Of a DNA stretch of 64,000 nucleotides, positions 30,590-42,129 are shown piece by piece. Source of the DNA: Calonectria ilicicola (Eukaryota; Ascomycota; Sordariomycetes; Hypocreales; Nectriaceae); the NCBI GenBank assembly GCA_020809705.1, contig CP085830.1, positions 2,232,001-2,296,000 of the forward strand. The letters run 5' to 3'. Every line of letters begins with the position of its first letter. The stretch's first letter is position 1. The notes beneath the pieces are model-generated. The model ran no database searches and was not told the DNA's origin. It saw only the letters and a list, made by a program, of their open reading frames with translations. Both the position numbers and the translations under genes were made by a program.

Positions 30590-33308
30590 TCAATCCCGAC
30601 TACCAGTTTGAAACATCTCGGCCAAGATATCCCATTTTGCAGATTGCGCATCGCTCGTCGCCCTTGCTACACTTCGCAGACCTCCACATATGAACCGTAA
30701 ATGTCTGTCAAAATTGGCCCTGATCTCCCTCAAGACACCCATATAAGTCTTCCCTGGTTGAGGCTTGGCGGGGGTTTCTTCCTCGCTTTCATCATCACTA
30801 TCACGCACATATCTCGGTGTCTTTGCCTTCGGGGTTGCTGGGGGTCTTGCTGGCGAAGACATTACTGAGAGCCGAGTGAGCTCCCGCAACTCTTCAACCT
30901 CCTTGGCATTCGATGCTTGGGCTTGTTCAAGCTTGATAGCTAGGTCAAGGATATCCAGAAAGCATTCTCTGATAGGGGTTAACCTGGTGCCGAGACAGGC
31001 TTCGTCAATAACCCGTTTCATAAAGGCGGCATGAATGGCAATCATGGCATCCACATCATGAGCCTCTTTCAAATCATGCCTCATCTTTGAACAATTAGGT
31101 GCGAGCACCAATGTTGCCATGTATGTTTGTAGCGTGGTCGAAAACCACAGGAGACTGTTTCTTATTGAATAGTAAAGAGCCCTTTCCTCCCAATTATCGT
31201 CATCTGTCCAATAACTTTCAAGGATCTTTTGTTTTCGCAACACGAACAAAGCTCTCCTCAGTTGCAACAGTAATGTGAAAATGGTTTGGTACTGTGAAAT
31301 GCTCTCTTCAGACAAAACCATCTGAACCGGCCAAGACAGGCGATAGTTGACCAGGACGGCTGGGATTGCGCTCCTAATAAAGTCTCGTGCTTCTTGGACT
31401 GGCACCCGTTGACTATTGGGGTTGACAGTGACAGATAAGCGCGAAAAATCGCCCAGCAACGACGCAAACGCCTCCTGGGCAGTATTAGTCAACCCATAGC
31501 GATTGTGCCAACTAGGATTCAGCGCATCCAGTTTTCCAAACAAGTTGCTAGAAAAGTATTCGGTTGCTGAGCCGTCTGACATGAAATAGAGACGTTCCAT
31601 GGCATCCAGGGAGGCCCACAACCCGCATTCTTCAAACAATGCATTTCGAAGTGTGGTAGAAGTAGTGTTGTATTTGCTTTGGATCCACCGGTCAAATGCT
31701 GCATCGAAGAGGTGATGAAAAGGGGCCAGCTCAAACCCAGGCGGGCAGATGGCTTCGTAGTCAAGTGGTGGCTCAGCGGCACTCCACTTGGATCCCACAA
31801 GCCCAACGCGGCCCAATTTCTTCAGTACCACAATGTTTTTGCCAGTATTGAATATTTTGTTCGCGGCGGGTTGCAAGAACTTTGGCGCATGCAATTTACC
31901 ATCAGTCGTGCGGCGAAGCCGATACTGATCACTCCAAATCTTGCTAAGGGGCACCCGGCTCTGGCCTTGGGAGATGAAGAAGATTTTGTCACCTGGTAAT
32001 AACTTGCCTTCGTCCATCCAGAGACGGATAGGTCGAAGATAGACACCAAAGCATTCTACAAAGATCCGAGCCAGGAATTCATAAATAGCCAGCTTTCCAG
32101 AAAGCTGGGCCAGATTTGCCTCTTCAAAGAGCAACTCGAGGTAGCGGAAAGCACCAGCATGAGGTATGTCTTGTATACGAGCTACAATGCTGGAAAGCGT
32201 GTACAGCGGCTCGAGGCCAGAGGTGAGATCTCGTTTAATTCTCAACAAAGACACCACGACATCTTGCTCCGGTGCGACCAACTGCGCCTGGATGTCGGTG
32301 GCCGTCTTGTCAAAATTGCGCAGACGCGAGGCAATGCTGTCGTGAAATACTTGCATATGTGCTCCCCGCTGCGGCTGGCTGACAAACTTGCGTAAAATTG
32401 ACAGCTGGCGTCCTGCTTCTGAAAAATAGCTGATGAGAGCTTTGTGCGTGTCCCATGCTATGTGTGCCATTTGAAACGTCGGGTCAGCTACTCCATCCGG
32501 CCCGAAAAGAGTCGTGTTTAGCCCCTGGAGCATGAAGAGCACATCGCGGGCTATGTGGAATTCTGTAACCGGGACCTTGCGTGCATGGCCAGACGCGTCC
32601 TTGTGCGGTTTTTCAAACCTCCATTCTTGGGCCTTGCGGATTGCGTTGAACTGGGTAATGTCCTCGGGCTGAATAATGAAATCATCGGCCGTCCTACCAA
32701 CCGCTGGCGGATCAGACGAAACAGTGGTTTCTCCGGAATCGCTTTCAGAGTCTTGAGTGTAGTATTCTTCATCCGAGCTGTCGGTGTATTTAATGTTTTT
32801 CCAGAGCCCGGGATCCTCATCCCACCCATCCTCGCGCGCAATGTCCTCCCAGAGAAGATTATCGGGGCACTCGTCTTCGGGGTTCCTTAGCAGATCTAAA
32901 TCCGCGAGGTCTGAGTTGAATGTGGGCTGGTCCGACAGTTCTAGGAGCAGAGATAGGATTTCGGGGTGCCATCTCGATGGCGTTTGTTCAAGCGTGACCC
33001 GCCGTTCATGCAGCACATCGGCAAGCTCGTCGCGGAGATTGACACGAAAGCGTTCTTCTAGGCCGTTCAGTGTGTTTTCGACTTCGAATTGGTTCGTGCG
33101 AAGAAACGGGTTGGACTTGAAGGTGCGTAGAGCTGCATCGCGATGAGCATTGAACTTGGCCGGGTTGGCCTGCGAACCATCATGAGTTAGCAATTGGGCA
33201 CATGTGTTCGTTTCTGGGGGCAGATTGGGTGCGAACCTGAGAAGAGACTCCCGTCACGGCCTCGACAAGCTCTCCAGTGAGCGCGCCCAGCCTCGCAGCA
33301 AATGCCAT
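30590..33308 (-). CDS. Gamma-tubulin complex component, GCP5/Mod21-like
   Basis: Two exons (33308-33237 and 33169-30590) give 883 residues; the small first exon encodes MAFAARLGALTGELVEAVTG. The protein has the Spc97/Spc98 (GCP) layout. The N-terminal GRIP1 part includes FHIARDVLFMLQGL, PLYTLSSIVARIQDIPHAG and FLARIFVECFGVYL. The C-terminal GRIP2 part includes ALYYSIRNSLLWFSTTLQTY, a basic and acidic linker (SSPARPPATPKAKTPRYV), and a final helix near RANFDRHLRFICGGLRSVA. The acidic, tryptophan-containing segment before GRIP1 (WKNIKYTDSSDEE) recalls GCP5, so I prefer GCP5 over GCP4 or GCP6. Such proteins help assemble the gamma-tubulin ring complex at spindle pole bodies and are often non-essential in fungi. 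GCP family membership is firm; subtype is likely. Confidence 0.85.
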
Positions 33309-33746
33309 GTCTGTATCATGGGGTTTCGCTGCCCGTCGCCTTCTGGACCGTTGCCGGGTTGTACCTCGTCATGGCTGCATTCTCGACAGCGATGGTGGGG
33401 TGACGCATGCAGCGCGCGTCTGGCGCGTCAAACCAGTGCCCACTCAATAAATTGGTTCATGCAGACCTCTGATTGGTCCAATGGCTACAACATCGGCTTC
33501 AATTATTCGACCCCCTTAAAGCCAACAGGTTGCAGTTTCAACACAGTGGTATTGTCTTATCGACGGGCACAAAAACTCCACGTACGCCCATCCCCTCGCG
33601 TGTGCTAGATACCAACGGGCTACCCTGCCGCAAGCGCCTTTTTCTCTGGCCTCTTCCTTCATGGGCGCCTGAATCGCCCATTGCTTTTCCCACCTGCCTG
33701 GACCCGCACGCTATACTCGAAGCTCATCCCTTCGCAATCCGACACC
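33309..33746. promoter_or_regulatory. Divergent promoter, GCP5-like and KRE2-like genes
   Basis: A 438-base region between two start codons facing away from each other, so it should serve both genes. It contains a CCAAT-type element on the minus strand (ATTGG at 33472-33476). No gene is seen. Confidence 0.45.
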
Positions 33747-35116
33747 ATGACTATCGCGCGACCCGTCCGAATCCTCATCGTCGTGTCGTCGATAGCTTGG
33801 TTCTACTTCATCCTCACAATATTTTTCCCCTCGTGGTCTTTCCGAGGGCCCGGCGACCGCTACTCCAACTTTGAGCGGGACCCCAACCTAGATCGTGAGT
33901 AGTCGTCGCATCCTCGCCCGGGGCCGACCCGACATAGCTAATACCCGATGACGCACAGCAACCGGAGAGCCAGAAGGCGTGCTAAGACGAACGAGCGATA
34001 ACTATACCCCCGATGCCGAGAACACAGAGCGCATCTCCGCCACGCTGCTGGCGCTCGTGAGGAACAAGGAAGTGGACGAAATGGTGGCATCCATGCGAGA
34101 TCTCGAGAGAACTTGGAACCACAAGTTCAATTACCCTTGGACTTTCTTCAACGACGAGCCATTCTCAGAAGAGTTCATCAAGAAGACCTCCGCTGCAACC
34201 AATGCCAAGTGCAACTATGGTATGACTACCCGCCATTCACATGCCCTTCGTCTAAACGTGGCTTACAACGGTTTTTAGAACTTATTCCCAACGAGCATTG
34301 GGACACCCCCACATGGATTGACAACCAGCTGTATGAAGAGTCGACCAAGGTGCTCGAGAAGAGCGGTGTCCAATATGCCAACATGATTTCGTACCACAAA
34401 ATGTGCCGATGGAACAGCGGTCTGTTTTACAAGCACCCAGCGCTAAAGGACATTCGCTACTACTGGCGTGTGGAACCCAACGTCCACTTCTTCTGTGATG
34501 TCGACTACGATGTTTTCCGGTACATGCATGACAACAACAAGACGTACGGCTTCACCATCAACCTGTACGATGATCCCAAAACAATCCCCACGCTGTGGCC
34601 CGAGACGGTCAAGTTTCTCGCTGAGCACCCGGACTATCTCCACGACAACAACGCCCTCAAGTGGTTGACGGATGATCTCAAGCGCCCTGGCCACAACCTA
34701 AGGGCCCAGGGATACTCAACCTGTCACTTCTGGAGCAACTTCGAGGTTGCCGATATGGACTTTTGGCGCAGCACGCCCTACGAGGATTACTTCAACCACC
34801 TTGACCGTGCCGGCGGCTTCTTTTATGAGCGATGGGGAGATGCCCCCGTCCACAGCATTGCCTTGGGTCTATTCGAAGACAAGAGCAAGATTCATTGGTA
34901 TGTTTACCTTGCTCTTGCTAGCTATTCTACTTGGCTTGGAAATAACTGACCAGCAACAGGTTCCGCGATATTGGTTACCAACACATTCCCTTCTTCAACT
35001 GCCCCAACTCGCCAAAGTGCAACGGTTGCGTCACAGGCCGCCTCACTGATGGCGAAGCCTGGCTCCACCACGAGGATTGCCGTCCCAACTGGTTCAAGTA
35101 CGCACACATGGACTAA
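33747..35116 (+). CDS. KRE2/MNT1-type alpha-1,2-mannosyltransferase (GT15)
   Basis: Four exons (33747-33894, 33959-34219, 34279-34897, 34960-35116) give 394 residues. It is a type II Golgi membrane protein: a short cytosolic tail, one membrane anchor (ILIVVSSIAWFYFILTIFF, residues 9-27), a stem, then the GT15 catalytic domain. Family signatures present are WNHKFNYPWTFFNDEPF, ISYHKMCRWNSGLFYKHPAL, YYWRVEPNVHFFCDVDYD, YSTCHFWSNFEVADMDFWR and HSIALGLF, with conserved cysteines near the end. These enzymes use GDP-mannose and manganese to extend O- and N-linked mannans on cell-wall and secreted proteins. All junctions are GT-AG and phase-consistent. Confidence 0.95.
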
Positions 35117-35478
35117 TTATCGCTTGACGAGCTTGCTGTGGCGAGTCATTGTGATGATTTCAAGTCGAAACCCAGTGAAAACGCCCCAATCCTTTCTGGG
35201 GCTTCTAGGGGAATGACCGGTTACGTATTCATGTATAATCTATGATGTGGACATTCCCGGAACATGAATTGCGGGAGAAGTCTAGATTTAGAAGGGAATA
35301 ATAGGTGTTATTTTGATTTCATCGGCGCTGGTGGGAGATTACGACACTTCTTTGGACTGTGTGCTCTAGACATCATTCTGGGCGGCACATGATTTGATTG
35401 AATACAATAAATCTTTAGATCATGGCAGATATGAGACAGTCTCTTGGGTATTTGTTATGCTTTGTGCGGCAGGGTGTC
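35117..35478. other. Convergent intergenic region
   Basis: A 362-base gap between two stop codons, holding the 3' UTRs of the mannosyltransferase and the WDR83-like gene. Nothing else is seen. Confidence 0.5.
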
Positions 35479-36711
35479 TTATAGCTCTCCAAACACGGTG
35501 ACAACTCCAGAAGTGCCTCCTACGCAAAACTGGTCGCCCCAACCATCTTCCCTCCATGCCATACAACTAATGATGTTATTTCGTGTCTTTTCCTTTCCAT
35601 CTCTTCCTATTGCCTTCTTCTTCGTGTCGAAGCCCTGTGGCCCCCAGGGAATTGATACTCTAGCCACAAGCCGACCTGTCAGCAAGTCCCAAGCCCAAAT
35701 CCTTCCATGGCCTTCAGGCGCCGGCTCGCCAGTCATTTCATCACCTGCAATGACATATTTTTCCTTTCCTCCAAGGAGGGCTTGAACACGAATCCCTTCG
35801 TTTTTCCAGCCAGGGTTTGAGTAGGCACGCAGGCAGGTGCCGTTGTCACGATCCATCAGGCGCAGTTTGTTATCCAGACTTCCAACGAGCATCGCTTTAC
35901 CGTCACGGGTGAGACTCACGCTCGTGACGCTTGCTCCGATGACATCTGTGACGCAGCGGCCCATGCGGACGTCGTAAGTGCGAACACGGCCATCGACACT
36001 TCCGGCAACAACCTCGGGCCCGCGCACGGCTATGGAAGTGACAGAGTCACGCGCCTCGTCGAGGACTTGGATGGGCTTGAAGCTAGTGCTCTTGGTATCC
36101 CATATGCGGACGGTTGTGTCAAAGCCGCCGCTGACGATGAGGGAGTCATCCTCACCTGCAAAGCTTACACAGTTGATACGAGACGAATGGCTCTGGGCGT
36201 TTCCGCCGAAGCGACGTATAGTGACGGCAGTGGCTACATCCCAGAGAAAAGCGGCGCGATCGCCACCAGCAGAGACGAAGCGCTCATTGTCGCCGGCCAC
36301 GGCAAGACTCAAAACCTCATAGCCGTGGGCGGCATACGTCTGGATAAGGCGACCCTGGGGCACGGAGGGCCTCTGCTTAGGGTTCTCGCCCGGCAGCGTA
36401 GTGCTGGGAAAGGGGTTGTACAGGCGGATGGAACGGTCCGCGGAACCGGTCAGAATGTAGGTCCCTGGCGAGGCTGAATATGCAACGGCATGGACGGGGC
36501 CTAGAGGTTATTGCGCGACGAGGTCAGCAAAGCGAGAGAAGGCAGCGAGGCGAGGATGAGCGCCACACCGGACACTAGGGGCGAGGGGGAATGAGACGAT
36601 GGTGGTGAGGGAACAAGAGATAGATAGGGGATGTGTCATGGCATGAAGGGGGTGTGAAAACTCACCGTTTGCGCCCAGCAGGTGAGCAGAAGGCTCATCG
36701 GGAAAACCCAT
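35479..36711 (-). CDS. WDR83/MORG1-like WD40 repeat protein
   Basis: Two exons (36711-36666 and 36500-35479) give 355 residues. WD40 blades cover nearly the whole protein, ending in motifs such as GSADRSIRLYNP, GGDRAAFLWDV, GGFDTTVRIWDT, GSVDGRVRTYDV, GSLDNKLRLMD and GHGRIWAWDLLTG. The short N-terminus leading straight into the first blade (PVHAVAYS), and the RINCVSF and CMAWREDGWGDQF elements, fit WDR83 (MORG1), a scaffold linked in animals to MAP-kinase modules and to the spliceosome. The only intron (36501-36665, 165 bases) is the longest found here. An insertion rich in Lys before the final blade (about residues 315-330) is not typical. The family call is good; the precise role in fungi is uncertain. 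Confidence 0.86.
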
Positions 36712-37693
36712 TTCGGGAGACCTCCTTGTCCATTATCTGGAGGCCGCAAACCCCGATGTTGGGCAGGACTCGGCCGACGGACGAACAGGAGGGCTTGGTT
36801 GAATCACGACGGCCGAGTGAGGGAGTGAGTGATGGGGTGAGTGAGTGAGTAAGTGTAAATGGAGCTGGGGGTTGGGGCAGTGCCGCCGTGCCGCAAAAGG
36901 TGATTGATTGTTTCGCCGTGAGAGCACTCAGTCACTAAGTGCACTTACTGCTTACCATAGGCGGTAGGTAGCTACAGTTAGGTGTGCACTGTACCTGCTT
37001 GGCGGTATGGGTTGAGGTATCCACAGGAGAGCCACAAGGCAAAAGTCCAGTACAGAACTACAAACGTACTCCCGTAGGGTCCCCAAAAGTCAACGGCCGG
37101 CATACGGTACCCGATGGGGCCTAGCGCGCAAAACGTCGCTTCGTCGCATTTCGGTTGGGCTGGGAATTGCAACCCTAGTGCAGAAAGCTGTCAATCGGAA
37201 CAATCCGCGGTGCCGCAGCTTGTCGTCGATCGGTTTAAAAGCTGGCCCGTGTCTGGCCTCCAATGCGTTCCATGGGCCAAAATTTCCGGTTTTCGACAAT
37301 GGTCTGCCGTTCTGGTCCTAGGGGCTGCCGCCGAGGGGGTGGTTTGTGGTTTGTGGTTTGTCATCTTTTACACAACGCGCGCGCCATCTCGCAGCTCCAT
37401 CCATCCCCCCATATCAGCCATAAGCCATCAGCATTGGCATCAGCATCAGCACCCTGTCCCCCCTTGTCTTTGCGCAAATACAGAGAACCATTGCGACGTA
37501 TAGCGGATAAAACGGCCGCAACAGCAAACGGCCTCTCTCACCCAGGCGGGATGAACCGAGTTGCTATAAATAGAGCGCGGCGTGGTTCGAGGCTGAATTA
37601 TTCCGGCCGTTATATCACCTCCATCTTACCGTGCTGGAATTATCCTATATGCCAAGCTCGTGTGGCCATCTTGCTCGCAACACCATGCCATGT

Positions 37694-37697
<4 letters not shown>

Positions 37698-37724
<27 letters not shown>
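37698..37724. repeat. CA dinucleotide microsatellite
   Basis: Twenty-seven bases of uninterrupted CA repeat, followed by a degenerate CCACAT-rich stretch. Confidence 0.97.
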
Positions 37725-37958
37725 GTCCACATCCACATCCACACACCCATAAACAGTAGTAGTACGTACAGTGCAGTACACGCACCCTCCTCATGCACCC
37801 TCATATGCAGCGCACCCACCACAATGAACCCGCCCTCCACAAACCCAACAAGCCTTCATGCAGCCCTGCTCTTCCCAACTACATTACATGTACATGTAAT
37901 TAGTTTGGGTCCCCATCCCAAGGGCCCAGCCATGAGCCCACCCCCTCGCACTGCACCC

Positions 37959-37984
37959 CCAGCCAGCCAGCCAGCCAGCCAGCC
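37959..37984. repeat. CCAG tetranucleotide microsatellite
   Basis: About six tandem CCAG units, immediately followed by another repeat of a different unit. Confidence 0.95.
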
Positions 37985-37995
37985 GGCCTGCCCAC

Positions 37996-38017
37996 GCCAT
38001 GCCATGCCATGCCATGC
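37996..38017. repeat. GCCAT pentanucleotide microsatellite
   Basis: Four tandem GCCAT units plus a partial one. Confidence 0.93.
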
Positions 38018-38921
38018 ACCACTATCATCATCAACTTGTCACACACGCGCCGAGACGATCCTTCAGCGAAACGGAATCCATTCTGCCTGAATCCCTCTAG
38101 TTTGCTGCCCGTTCAGCCGATGCAAAACCAAACTATCGCTCGTCCCCTCCCCGGCTCGTCCCCTTGGCGCAAACTAGCCCCTAGGCACCTTTTCCGAATC
38201 CGTTTACACGCGCATACGCTCGAGCGCGCCCACAACGCAACCCCAACCAACTACTCCTAACCACCTCAAGAAGCAACCCGCAGCAGCGTCTTCTCACGGG
38301 CAATAGCGGCCGCATCCCGTCAACGACGTTTCGCGGGCGCTTCGGGACGGCCGCCCGTTCTTTCGGCCGCCTTGTGTGGGCGTGGCTGTATGCCGGCACT
38401 ACTCCTCGCCCATGTACTGACTGTACAGTCCTGCACCCAGGTACTGGTGGTGACAGGGGCCGCTCACGGGGTTGCAATGCCATGTCCTGGAGTCGGGTCT
38501 CGCCCGCACTCACATCTTGATGCCACTCCATGTGCCGGCCCTGGTCCTAGTTCTCCCATGAAGCCGGCCGTCCCCGGGAGCATGAACCCCTGCCTTTGCA
38601 TCTTAATCCACTGCCATGATATGTCACATCATATTCCTGCCCCTGCAATACAATCAAGCTGCATGTACCTCCCATCTCATGTCTCTTGTCTCACTTGCAA
38701 TGGTAGGGCTCTGTATCGAATTCGCTTGCACGAAGCAGTGGTATCAAGTAATATTTCCCTAGCTACCTCGCCTCGACCCCCAACACCTCATCCCCCGTCC
38801 ATGCATGACATCGTCACACATGATAATTGAAATTCGTTAAAACCAAGACTCCAATGCTAAACGGCTCTAGAGCCTGTAAACATTCCCCAAACAGAATCCA
38901 TCATCATCAAACTCCGCTTCC

Positions 38922-38923
<2 letters not shown>

Positions 38924-38954
<31 letters not shown>
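38924..38954. repeat. AT dinucleotide microsatellite
   Basis: An uninterrupted 31-base AT run followed by an A-rich stretch, about 260 bases past the stop codon of the Zn2Cys6 regulator, possibly in or near its 3' UTR. Confidence 0.97.
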
Positions 38955-38956
<2 letters not shown>

Positions 38957-39212
38957 AAAGGAAAAAAAAGAAAAAAAACCAAAAACAGGACTGTAGGATA
39001 ATACAATGGGGGAATACAACAGGATGGAAGGTAGCTCATGTACGCCAGAACCCCTAAATGAGCCATGCCCATCCGGCTGCCAAATCAACCATGCTCCAGT
39101 TACCTGGCCCAATGCCATCGCGATGCAACGCCAAAGAATGCAAAAGAGCAAACCCAAAACCGACAAAAAATAATAGTCTTCAAAAGTGGCACTTGGTCCA
39201 AGTGCCTAGCGC

Positions 39213-42129
39213 TCACCTGAGCGTCAAGTAAATATTATCCAACTCTTTCGGGTACAGAACCTCGATGGGGTTGTTGATCTGCCATCGTAAACCCTTGTCA
39301 TCCCCATGCTCCTCAGTACCGTACACCACACGATAACCTTCGAGAGGCACCGACTGAGTGCCACGGTCTCGAATTAGGCGAAGCATTCTTAGACGCCCTT
39401 CAATAGCGTCTCGGGCCCTTGGAGTCTCTTCCCAAACAACACCCATTGGGTCAATAACTCCCAAAACCATTCTAACATCGTCGATGACATCGCTGAGGTG
39501 CGAAAATCGCCCACTAGCGGTCAGAACATCAACAGCCTCAGTTACCACCACGGCCGTTGTTGGTGGGAACGCACTAGAAACGTCCGCCCCATTTCGATAG
39601 TATTGCAGGACAGATTTGACAATATCCAAGATATTGGAGGAGTGCTCGTAGCATCTTTGGATATAATGTGATGCTGTTTGAAGAGAAGGTCGGCTACCGC
39701 CGACACTGTGACGATGCAGTTTGATCATGGCGTGGTTGTACAACAAGTGCATCGTGAGGAAGGGACCCATCTCTCCTGACACGGCTGTGTATTCCAGATT
39801 TGCTGGGGAAAATGTCAATTGATGGGGCAGCATCTGATACCAATCTTGAATTTGCTTGTTGACCCTATGCAATTCGGAATCCGTGTCGAAGAACGTGGTG
39901 CGGCGGGCCATTCGATAGGTGCGAGATACTGCAGTAGCCCATATATGTGTAATCTCGACGAGGCAAGCAGAAACAGCTGGTTCTCTCTCGTTCATGCCAG
40001 CAAAGTTCGAAACGTAAGGGTTGAAGATGGGCGATGAGCTCTCAGTCTCTCGTTCGAAGCTATGGGAATCGGTAGGGAGGCGGGTGTAAATATCTTCAGC
40101 GTTAATCATGGCAGGTCGATCTGGGAAGTAGCCATTGAGGCGTTCCAGCATAAATAACGACCAAAATGTTCTCCTCCTAGACTCACGGTAACCTGCTTTG
40201 CTCATTCCGAAAGGATACGTCTTCAGGTTTGCTTCTGGCGACTCCTCAAGCTCCACGTTGAGTTTGAGGGCCATCATGACGGTGATTGCCGCCGACATCA
40301 TCTCGTTTGCGTCCGGCATGCGGAACATAGAAAGGTAGTAGAGAGAGAGGAGTAGTCTGCACTGTACCAGTTGCAGGGAGTCTGTTGTGGACATGCGCTG
40401 CGCGTAATGAGCAACTTGTGCGTACTCAAAGGCAATGCTTTTCGGTCCTCCTGACAACGCCACGCCAACAGCTAAAGTGCTATACAGGAGCATCAGGTCA
40501 TCAGGAGACTTTTGCTGGTTTGGGTTGGTAACCCATGCTTGGAAAGGAACTTCGGGGATAAAACGGAGGATCCTAGTGCTGTCAATTCGCCCAAAGAAGT
40601 GTGCCAGAACTGCCTGGATGGATTGAGGATCTGACACGGAAGGATCAGAAGTCCAAGCTCGATTCAACACATCATCAGCGATGCGAGGGAGCTCGGCGGC
40701 CTCCCGCTGAACAGAAAACTGGGCCCTGGAGGGCTCAGGGTGGATCATTGGGGTTGCTGGCTCTCCAGAAGGAACGTAGCTGTCATATCCCACGCGAAGT
40801 CGTTTATGAGATCCAGCTTCTGGTGATGGTTGGCGCAACGTGGTCCTCGGTGACACTGGCGAGCTGGCGTTGCTCCCGGATACTCGCAGGTCACTTTGTC
40901 TCGATGGTCCACTTAACTTGCGCATATCGTCCAACTCCGCTGGGGGCGTAGAAGGAGAGGTGTTGTGACCTCCTCGTGGACTAAGTCGTCGTGTTAGTTG
41001 ACATGGTATTGAAAGGGGTTTGCCAGAGCTACGATACTTACGCATTCTTAAACTTGCAAATACGGCCAAACTTTTCGCACTGAAGACATCGGGGATAATC
41101 CGGATCACATTTGATCTTCTTCTCTCGGCAAGTAACGCAAGCAATCGCAAGCCGCTTCCTAGGCTTCCCTGCTTTGGTGACCCCCCAGTGCGCATTTACT
41201 GCTTCGCCATCGATGACTGTCTTGCAGTGGCTGCCATCGTCATAGAAATAGCACATACCTTCACCAGGGACCTCTGCGGCCCGGACGAAGCGTGGTAGAA
41301 AGTGAGTTCCGGTCCAGATTTTCGGGCCCAGGCCATCCTTGGATGGGATACCTTCCGAAGTCACGGTACTCGTTGGTGTCGGTGGCGGGTTCGGTCTTGG
41401 CTCTGGATAGCTGGGAGCCGGGCGATCCTTGGGTCCAGAGAACGGCAGTCCAAATTGATCCTGAGGCGAGCGGAAGGAAGCGTCTCCGGAACCTAGCGAA
41501 TATTCGTGCCGAGTAGTGTCTTGCTGCATGGACCATTTCCCAGCCTGAGCATCCGATCGCGATGCAGGGCGAGTATGCTCGCTCTCGCGATATCTGGGTG
41601 ATTCAGGTCCAGAGAAAGACCTGGGGACGCCATGGGATGGATGCCTGTCTGCTGATTCAAATTTGGTGTCGTAGGAAGTTCGCGGGTGTGATACAGGAGG
41701 AGAAAGGGTCTGTGAGAAGTAAGAATTTTGGGGCTGTCTTTCGCTTGCTGGCTGATGAGACCGGTCCAAGGGGGAAGTCGAAGAATAGGATCCCGGGCGG
41801 TCCGAAACAGGCGAGTGAAGTGGTCGAACAGGTGGTGGTGGCCCAAAGAGGCTGCTCAACGATGGCAGCTGTTGTCGTGGTGTGGCTTGGCCGGCCGAGT
41901 TTGGGCGGTTGTGGCCTCCATCCACGCTCTGATCCGCAGACATGTCGTTTATCATGGACTTCTCATGCCTGGGCATGGAAGAAGTAGTAAGTGCTGGCGA
42001 TACCCAAGGCTGGTCGGCAGATTGCGACGAGCTAGAAGAATATGATGAAGCGCCGGGGCTCACCAGCTCCGGAGGGGTATCTGGGAGAACCAAGCGTGGA
42101 CGAGAATCTAGGACGGGTAGGATCCCCAT
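39213..42129 (-). CDS. Zn2Cys6 transcription factor with fungal-specific regulatory domain
   Basis: Two exons (42129-41042 and 40980-39213) give 951 residues. The zinc cluster is complete, with Cys331, 334, 341, 348, 351 and 358 (ACVTCREKKIKC ... RCLQCEKFGRIC). It lies in mid-protein after about 285 residues of Ser/Pro-rich, probably disordered sequence, rather than at the N-terminus. Just before it, at about 291-329, is a compact segment with two extra cysteines (GMCYFYDDGSHCKTVIDGE) ending in KAGKPRKRLAIA, which looks like a conserved extension of the DNA-binding module. The C-terminal part is a fungal_trans domain (SLQLVQCRLLLSLYYLSMFR, RRRTFWSLFMLERLNGYFPD). Targets are unknown; such long proteins often steer development or morphology. 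The start is taken at the first in-frame ATG; an upstream exon cannot be excluded, because a CAG acceptor-like site sits near 42175. Confidence 0.88.

Larger units (their letters stand above)
36712..39212. other. Intergenic with clustered microsatellites, no gene seen (2.5 kb)
   Basis: The region lies between the start of the WDR83-like gene and the stop codon of the Zn2Cys6 regulator, both on the minus strand. A long open frame (37263-38090) exists, but it is composed of simple repeats and low-complexity text with no domain. Four simple-sequence tracts are listed separately. Confidence 0.6.

Noticed and set aside
37263..38090. 275-residue plus-strand open frame
   Set aside because: It runs through CA, CCAG and GCCAT microsatellites; His/Thr/Pro-rich low complexity, no domain.
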